This document shows, piece by piece, positions 24,810-28,380 of a stretch of DNA of 28,380 bases (within the stretch, counting starts at the first letter, position 1; each line of letters begins with the position of its first letter). The notes below the pieces were generated by a model, which had not been told where the DNA came from, did not search any database, and worked only from the letters and a program-made list of their open reading frames with translations. The position numbers and the translations under genes are program-made. This stretch comes from Syntrophaceae bacterium UBA2188 (GTDB lineage Bacteria > Desulfobacterota > BSN033 > UBA1163): assembly GCA_002327985.1 (NCBI GenBank), contig DCVM01000096.1:1-28380 (forward strand), written 5' to 3'.

Positions 24810-24911
24810 CCCTTTAAATAGAAAGTCTCCTCCCTTTCGGACGGCTAAGAACATTGGCTTTGTCCTTCTGGGAAGAGACAACGGTATCCCTCAACACTTC
24901 AGATCGTTTAC

Positions 24912-25301
24912 CTACTTAACTTCGACCGTTCCCCCAGCCTCTTCAAGCTTCTTTTTCATTGCCGCAGATTCTTCTTTTGAAACTCCTTCTTTCACTGGCT
25001 TGGGGACACCTTCGACAAGGTCTTTGGCTTCCTTCAAACCCAAGCCGGTCAGTTCCCTGACCACCTTAATCACTTGGATCTTCTTATCGCCAAAACCTGT
25101 TAGGATGACATCGAATTCTGTCTTTTCTTCCGCTGGGGCGGCCTCCGCTCCAGCGGCAGCCCCGCCTGCTGGCATCGCCGCCACCGCCATCGGTGCGGCG
25201 GCCTTAATTCCCAGCTTTTCCTCAAGGGCCTTCACCAAATCACGCGCTTCCAACAAAGTTAAACCACTAATCTCTTCGGCAATTTTTTGGATATCTGACA
25301 T
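24912..25301 (-). CDS. rplL: Ribosomal protein L7/L12
   Basis: This is a 129-residue stalk protein. The N-terminal dimerisation/L10-binding helices are MSDIQKIAEEISGLTLLEARDLVKALEEKLG. A flexible Ala/Gly/Pro hinge spans about residues 32-58. The C-terminal factor-binding domain (EFDVILTGFGDKKIQVIKVVRELTGLGLKEAKDLVEGVPKPVKEGV) recruits EF-Tu, EF-G, IF2 and RF3. The frame extends upstream to 25322, but the ATG at 25301 has AGGAGG at seven bases and gives the canonical start. It lies 74 bases after rplJ, across a nested stem-loop, and upstream of rpoB. Confidence 0.97.
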   Translation of the reverse strand: MSDIQKIAEEISGLTLLEARDLVKALEEKLGIKAAAPMAVAAMPAGGAAAGAEAAPAEEKTEFDVILTGFGDKKIQVIKVVRELTGLGLKEAKDLVEGVPKPVKEGVSKEESAAMKKKLEEAGGTVEVK

Positions 25302-25340
25302 CTGAAAACCTCCTATTTTCAATGATGAATCAAAGCGTAG

Positions 25341-25389
25341 AGAGTGGAGGGAGGGTCCATCCTCCTGCCCACCCTCTATGTTCCACTCT
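25341..25389 (-). promoter_or_regulatory. Nested stem-loop between rplJ and rplL
   Basis: The outer arms AGAGTGGA and TCCACTCT (plus-strand 25382-25389 and 25341-25348) pair perfectly. Inside them AGGGT and ACCCT (25371-25375, 25352-25356) pair again. The outer arm overlaps the last codons of rplJ. It may tune the L10:L12 ratio or mark an RNase site; no U-run is present. Confidence 0.5.
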
Positions 25390-25915
25390 CGACACTCGAA
25401 TTGGCAAGCTGATCCACACGGGCTTGAAGGATTCCGAGCACCTGTTGAAGTGCCATATAGAGGACCGCTCCAAGTTGACTGGCTGTCCCTTGGATACCTC
25501 CTAATATCTGACCCAAAAGCGCTTCACGAGAAGGCATGGATGCGAGGGCTTTGACCTCTTCCGGAGACGCCACCTTCCCCTGGATTAAACCTATTTTAAT
25601 CTCGAGGGAGGGTTGTGTCTTAACGAATTCCGATAAAATTCTTGCCAGAAGGACCGGGTCTCCGTAAGAGATGGCCATGGCCGTGGGTCCTTCAAAATAG
25701 TTATCCAATTTCTCCAAATCTGTCCCTTTGGAAGCCAGTTTCATGAGAGTATTTTTGACTACGTGATAGGAGATTTTCTCCTCTCTCAATCGTTGTCTCA
25801 GATGATTGATCTGTTGAACATTGAGACCTCGGTAATTGGTCAGGACAACAGCCTGAAATCCTTTCACCCTTTCACCAAGATCAGATACGACTTGTTCTTT
25901 CTCTTTGCGATTCAA
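25376..25915 (-). CDS. rplJ: Ribosomal protein L10
   Basis: This is a 179-residue protein. It anchors the L7/L12 dimers on the 50S stalk. The N-terminal rRNA-binding domain includes VVLTNYRGLNVQQINHLRQRLR and YHVVKNTLMKLA; the C-terminal helix (LGAVLYMALQQVLGILQARVDQLA) binds L12. The frame runs up to a GTG at 25924, but that codon abuts the GGAGGAGG site. A TTG at 25915, nine bases from it, gives the usual MNRKEKE start and is preferred. Only 37 bases separate it from rplA, too few for the long L10-binding leader known in E. coli, so autoregulation must differ or lie elsewhere. Confidence 0.96.
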   Translation of the reverse strand: MNRKEKEQVVSDLGERVKGFQAVVLTNYRGLNVQQINHLRQRLREEKISYHVVKNTLMKLASKGTDLEKLDNYFEGPTAMAISYGDPVLLARILSEFVKTQPSLEIKIGLIQGKVASPEEVKALASMPSREALLGQILGGIQGTASQLGAVLYMALQQVLGILQARVDQLANSSVESGT

Positions 25916-25952
25916 TGAACTCACCCTCCTCCAAAGAAACCCATGGTCATGC

Positions 25953-26660
25953 TTAAGATTTTAAAACACCTCTGACATCCAGTGGGTCGATTTTAATCCC
26001 AGGTCCCATCGTCGTGGACAAGGCGATGCTCCGCAAATAGACTCCCTTGCTGGTCGGAGGCTTAACCCGCACAATCACTTCTAAAAGCGTCTTGATATTT
26101 TCTAATAATCGACCAAATCCGAAAGAGACTTTTCCTACGGGGACATGGACTACCCCCGCCTTTTCTACTTTAAACTCCACCTTACCTGCCTTGATCTCTT
26201 TGATAGCCCGCTCCAAATCAAACGTGACGGTTCCCACTTTGGGGTTAGGCATCAAGCCACGTGGCCCTAAAATCTTTCCTAATTTACTGACCGAACCCAT
26301 CATGTCCGGTGTGGCAATAGCTTTGTCAAAATCCAGCCACCCTTTTGAAATTTTCTCAATAAGGTCTTCGCTTCCAACAAAATCGGCACCTGCATCGAGT
26401 GCTTCTTTCTCTTTCTGACCCTTTGCAAAGGCCAAAACCCGGACCTTTTTGCCTGTTCCATGCGGGAGGACCACGGTCCCTCGAACCATTTGGTCGGCTT
26501 TTTTCGGGTCTACCCCAAGACGAATAGCGAGGTCTACCCCTTCATCAAATTTGGCAAATGCCGTCTCCAAAAGGAGTTTGACTCCTTCCTCCAGCTCGTA
26601 ACGTTTGTTTCGATCTACCTTGCCTTTTGCCTCTAAATATTTTTTCCCTCTGGTTGCCAT
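25953..26660 (-). CDS. rplA: Ribosomal protein L1
   Basis: This 235-residue protein has normal length. L1 forms the mobile arm that moves E-site tRNA, and often represses its own operon. Domain I is split (about 1-67 and 159-235) around inserted domain II (about 68-158, with KVRVLAFAKG, GWLDFDKAIATPDM and the hinge GPRGLMPNPKVGTVT). The C-terminal part has the rRNA-binding motif SKGVYLRSIALSTTMGPGI. The start ATG lies nine bases after the rplK stop, with only a weak ribosome site, so translation is probably coupled. Domain II closely resembles the insert in the downstream rpoB gene. Confidence 0.98.
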   Translation of the reverse strand: MATRGKKYLEAKGKVDRNKRYELEEGVKLLLETAFAKFDEGVDLAIRLGVDPKKADQMVRGTVVLPHGTGKKVRVLAFAKGQKEKEALDAGADFVGSEDLIEKISKGWLDFDKAIATPDMMGSVSKLGKILGPRGLMPNPKVGTVTFDLERAIKEIKAGKVEFKVEKAGVVHVPVGKVSFGFGRLLENIKTLLEVIVRVKPPTSKGVYLRSIALSTTMGPGIKIDPLDVRGVLKS

Positions 26661-26669
26661 AATGTTCTC

Positions 26670-27092
26670 TTATACAATCTCTAGACCCATGCTTCGTGCT
26701 GTCCCCTCAATGGTTCGGATTGCACCCTCCATGTCGACGGCGTTGAGATCTTTGAATTTGATCTGGGCAATCTCTCGTACCTGGTCTTGGGTGACTTTTC
26801 CAACTTTGTTACGATTCGGTTCCCCAGAACCTTTCACAATTTTTGCTGCCTTCTTTAAAAGAATGGAGGCCGGCGGAGTTTTGGTCACAAAGCTGAAGGA
26901 TCGATCTGAATAGATGGTGATCACTACGGGGATAACCATTCCTTCCTGCCCCTGGGTCCGAGCATTAAAGGATTTGCAAAACTCCATAATGTTGACCCCA
27001 TGTTGTCCCAGCGCCGGCCCGACCGGAGGGGAGGGGTTGGCTTGACCTGCCTGAATTTGAAGCTTAACCATTGCCGCGACTTTTTTTGCCAT
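26670..27092 (-). CDS. rplK: Ribosomal protein L11
   Basis: This 140-residue protein is the usual size. The N-terminal domain has the proline-rich hinge QANPSPPVGPALGQHGVNIMEFCKSFN, the thiopeptide/RelA-sensing region. The C-terminal domain binds the 23S GTPase-centre RNA (GKVTQDQVREIAQIKFKDLNA, IEGTARSMGLEI). GAGGAGT lies about eight bases before the ATG. It lies 24 bases after nusG and 9 before rplA. No obvious L1-binding stem mimic is visible in the short leader. Confidence 0.98.
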   Translation of the reverse strand: MAKKVAAMVKLQIQAGQANPSPPVGPALGQHGVNIMEFCKSFNARTQGQEGMVIPVVITIYSDRSFSFVTKTPPASILLKKAAKIVKGSGEPNRNKVGKVTQDQVREIAQIKFKDLNAVDMEGAIRTIEGTARSMGLEIV

Positions 27093-27116
27093 TGTCCACT
27101 CCTCAAATGAGGCCTC

Positions 27117-27647
27117 TTAATTCTTTTCTACTTGGATAAAATCCAGTTCGACCGGAGTTGCTCTTCCAAAGATTGAGACTAAAACCTTCAACTTCCTTTT
27201 TTCAGGCTTAACCTCTTCAATGGTCCCGATAAAGTTGACAAAAGGACCGTCGATCACTCGAACACTATCACCAACGTTGAAAGAGACTCTTGGTTTCGCT
27301 TTCGATACACCCTCCTTCATCTGGGAAAGAATCTCTTCCACTTCTTCCCCTGAGATGGGGATCGGCTTGGTGCCATCACCGGCAAAGCCAGTGATCTTGG
27401 GGGTGTCCTTCACAATGTGCCATGTCTCCTCGTTCAATTCCATTTTGACCAATAGATATCCGGGGAAGATCTTTCTCTGGGAAGTCTTTCTCTTTCCCTT
27501 CACCAGCTCCACTACGGTCTCTGTTGGAACCAAAATCGTGGAAAAAAAATCTCCCTTCCCCAGATTTTTAACGCGTTCTTCTAAATTCTGTTTGGCCCTG
27601 TTTTCGAAGCCTGAATAGGTATGGATGACATACCACTGTTGCGCCAT
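27117..27647 (-). CDS. nusG: Transcription elongation/antitermination factor NusG
   Basis: This is a 176-residue protein. The N-terminal NGN domain (about 1-110) starts QQWYVIHTYSGFE and contains IFPGYLLVKMELN, which contacts the beta' clamp of RNA polymerase. The C-terminal KOW domain (about 122-176, GDSVRVIDGPFVNFIGTIEEV) binds S10 or Rho and couples transcription to translation. An ATG at 27659 gives four extra residues. The ATG at 27647 gives the standard start and has GGA upstream, so I prefer it, though both ribosome sites are weak. It lies between secE and rplK in the classic order. Confidence 0.96.
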   Translation of the reverse strand: MAQQWYVIHTYSGFENRAKQNLEERVKNLGKGDFFSTILVPTETVVELVKGKRKTSQRKIFPGYLLVKMELNEETWHIVKDTPKITGFAGDGTKPIPISGEEVEEILSQMKEGVSKAKPRVSFNVGDSVRVIDGPFVNFIGTIEEVKPEKRKLKVLVSIFGRATPVELDFIQVEKN

Positions 27648-27690
27648 ATTGATATCCATGGAATGAGGGATGGGATCTATCCCCCCCTTA

Positions 27691-27909
27691 TTAACTCACC
27701 GCTCTCTTCAACAATTCCTTGATGAGATTTGAGAGACCAGAATCAACAATGCCTAAAAAGATGGCAATGATGAAAACGGCTATCAAAACAACAAGGGTGC
27801 CAGAGAGCGCATCCTTTCTTGAAGGCCAGGTCACCTTTTTTAACTCGGTTTTAACTTCCCTTAAAAATTGTTTTGCAGTTTCAAATTTTTCTTTGATTTG
27901 AAATTCCAT
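27691..27909 (-). CDS. secE: Protein translocase subunit SecE
   Basis: This is a 72-residue single-span form of SecE, as in most bacteria other than enterics. The amphipathic surface helix carries the motif VKTELKKVTWPSRKDAL (about residues 18-34). One membrane helix follows (VVLIAVFIIAIFLGIVDSGLSNLI). It clamps SecY in the SecYEG channel. The frame extends to a GTG at 27930 with no ribosome site. The ATG at 27909, preceded by GGGA, gives the more usual N-terminus. nusG begins 43 bases after its stop. Confidence 0.93.
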   Translation of the reverse strand: MEFQIKEKFETAKQFLREVKTELKKVTWPSRKDALSGTLVVLIAVFIIAIFLGIVDSGLSNLIKELLKRAVS

Positions 27910-28014
27910 CTTATTTCGTTCCCAAGTCACCTAATGGCCATGACCCATGTAAGATGGATAACCGAACCCAACCACCATCTGGAGCATGGCAGGCCATTTA
28001 CCAGGCTAGGTACG

Positions 28015-28091
28015 TGGCAGGCCAGGAGGGATTTGAACCCCCATCACCCGGATTTGGAGTCCGGTGCTCTATCCGTTAGAGCTACTGGCCT
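28015..28091 (-). tRNA. trnW: tRNA-Trp (anticodon CCA)
   Basis: On the minus strand the acceptor arm AGGCCAG pairs with CTGGCCT, followed by discriminator G and an encoded CCA (28015-28017). The D-arm is GCTC...GAGC. The anticodon stem CCGGA/TCCGG encloses the loop CTCCAAA, so the anticodon is CCA (plus-strand 28055-28057). The T-arm contains GGTTCAAAT. It lies between rpmG and secE, its common place in deltaproteobacteria. Confidence 0.96.
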
Positions 28092-28182
28092 GTATCGGGT
28101 GAGTAGATAGTAGAATGTGAATGATAGATCCGAATATTTTTTACCTCTCTACCTTCCACTTTCTACCTGCCACTTTCTTTCC

Positions 28183-28332
28183 TTACTTTGTCTCTTTATG
28201 AACGGTATGTTTACGACAAAATCGACAATATTTTTTAAATTCCAGCTTATCCGGAGTGGTCCGTTTATTCTTGGTCGTAGAATAGTTTCTCCGCTTACAC
28301 TCCGTGCAGGACAAAGTTAAAATATTCCTCAT
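28183..28332 (-). CDS. rpmG: Ribosomal protein L33, zinc-binding form
   Basis: This 49-residue protein is MRNILTLSCTECKRRNYSTT..., ending CRFCRKHTVHKETK. Two CxxC pairs (C9/C12 and C36/C39) make this the zinc-ribbon (C+) form of L33 rather than the cysteine-free form induced under zinc limitation. It sits on the 50S subunit near the E site. AGGAG lies six bases before the ATG. The gene lies between the tuf tail and tRNA-Trp on the same strand. The 28092-28182 gap is low-complexity CT-rich sequence without other features. Confidence 0.96.
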   Translation of the reverse strand: MRNILTLSCTECKRRNYSTTKNKRTTPDKLEFKKYCRFCRKHTVHKETK

Positions 28333-28365
28333 CGAAGACTCCTACGCAGAAAGGTCCCCTCTCCT

Positions 28366-28380
28366 TTATTCGAGGACATC
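28366..28380 (-). CDS. tuf: Probable 3' end of tuf (EF-Tu), last four codons
   Basis: Only GAT-GTC-CTC-GAA-TAA (DVLE, stop) is in the window. EF-Tu commonly ends in a [TS]-[ED]-[VI]-[LI]-E tail, and tuf commonly precedes rpmG-tRNA-Trp-secE. The call rests mainly on this gene order. The stop is 33 bases before the rpmG ATG. Confidence 0.45.
   Translation of the reverse strand, partial: DVLE

Noticed and set aside
24772..25305. 177-codon plus-strand frame across rplL
   Set aside because: It is the mirror of the Ala/Gly-rich rplL gene and has no domain of its own.
1..28380. CRISPR array, insertion sequence, prophage or origin of replication
   Set aside because: No regular repeat-spacer array, transposase, integrase, phage gene or DnaA-box cluster was seen.

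Overview
The window looks like a chromosomal contig from an uncultured deltaproteobacterium (Desulfobacterota / Syntrophobacterales-like). This rests on the style of RpoB, RpoC, GroEL and L1, the classic beta-operon order, and a LysR regulator of the type found in selenium-using anaerobes. No 16S or other decisive marker is present, so the taxonomy is an inference.

Layout. (1) 1-49: first 16 codons of uvrB, leaving the window leftwards. (2) 92-6324: an accessory block, all on the minus strand. It holds two small hypothetical genes, an overlapping DUF433/DUF5615 antitoxin-toxin pair, a 1270-residue protein with an N-terminal PD-(D/E)xK-like nuclease and a STAND-like core lacking a P-loop, and an AT-rich gene with a HEPN-like Rx4H motif. 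It reads as a small defence/mobile island. (3) 6628-8752: two exported proteins, a Tat-targeted DUF362 protein and a seven-bladed Reg_prop propeller, separated by a palindromic repeat. (4) 9081-11061: groES-groEL, ending in a strong intrinsic terminator. (5) 11345-15985: a CysB-type LysR gene followed one base later by a TonB/TolA-like gene, then tolB, pal and cpoB; tolQ and tolR are absent. (6) 28380-16062, minus strand: tuf tail, rpmG, tRNA-Trp, secE, nusG, rplK, rplA, rplJ, rplL, rpoB, rpoC, converging on cpoB at a two-way terminator.

The most striking observation is in rpoB. The beta subunit carries about 95 extra residues (23129-23413), of which about 83 align with the whole of ribosomal protein L1 domain II. 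Roughly half of the aligned residues are identical to the L1 encoded 3 kb away in the same operon. The reading frame is intact on both sides and all normal RpoB motifs flank the insert. I know of no description of an L1 domain inside an RNA polymerase subunit.

How the genes work together: the minus-strand cluster supplies transcription (beta, beta', NusG), ribosomal stalk and L1-arm proteins, SecE and tRNA-Trp. The plus-strand cluster supplies chaperonin and the Tol-Pal envelope system. The left third is accessory. Mild base-composition shifts (AT-rich small genes, a GC-richer nuclease gene) support separate acquisition of that part.
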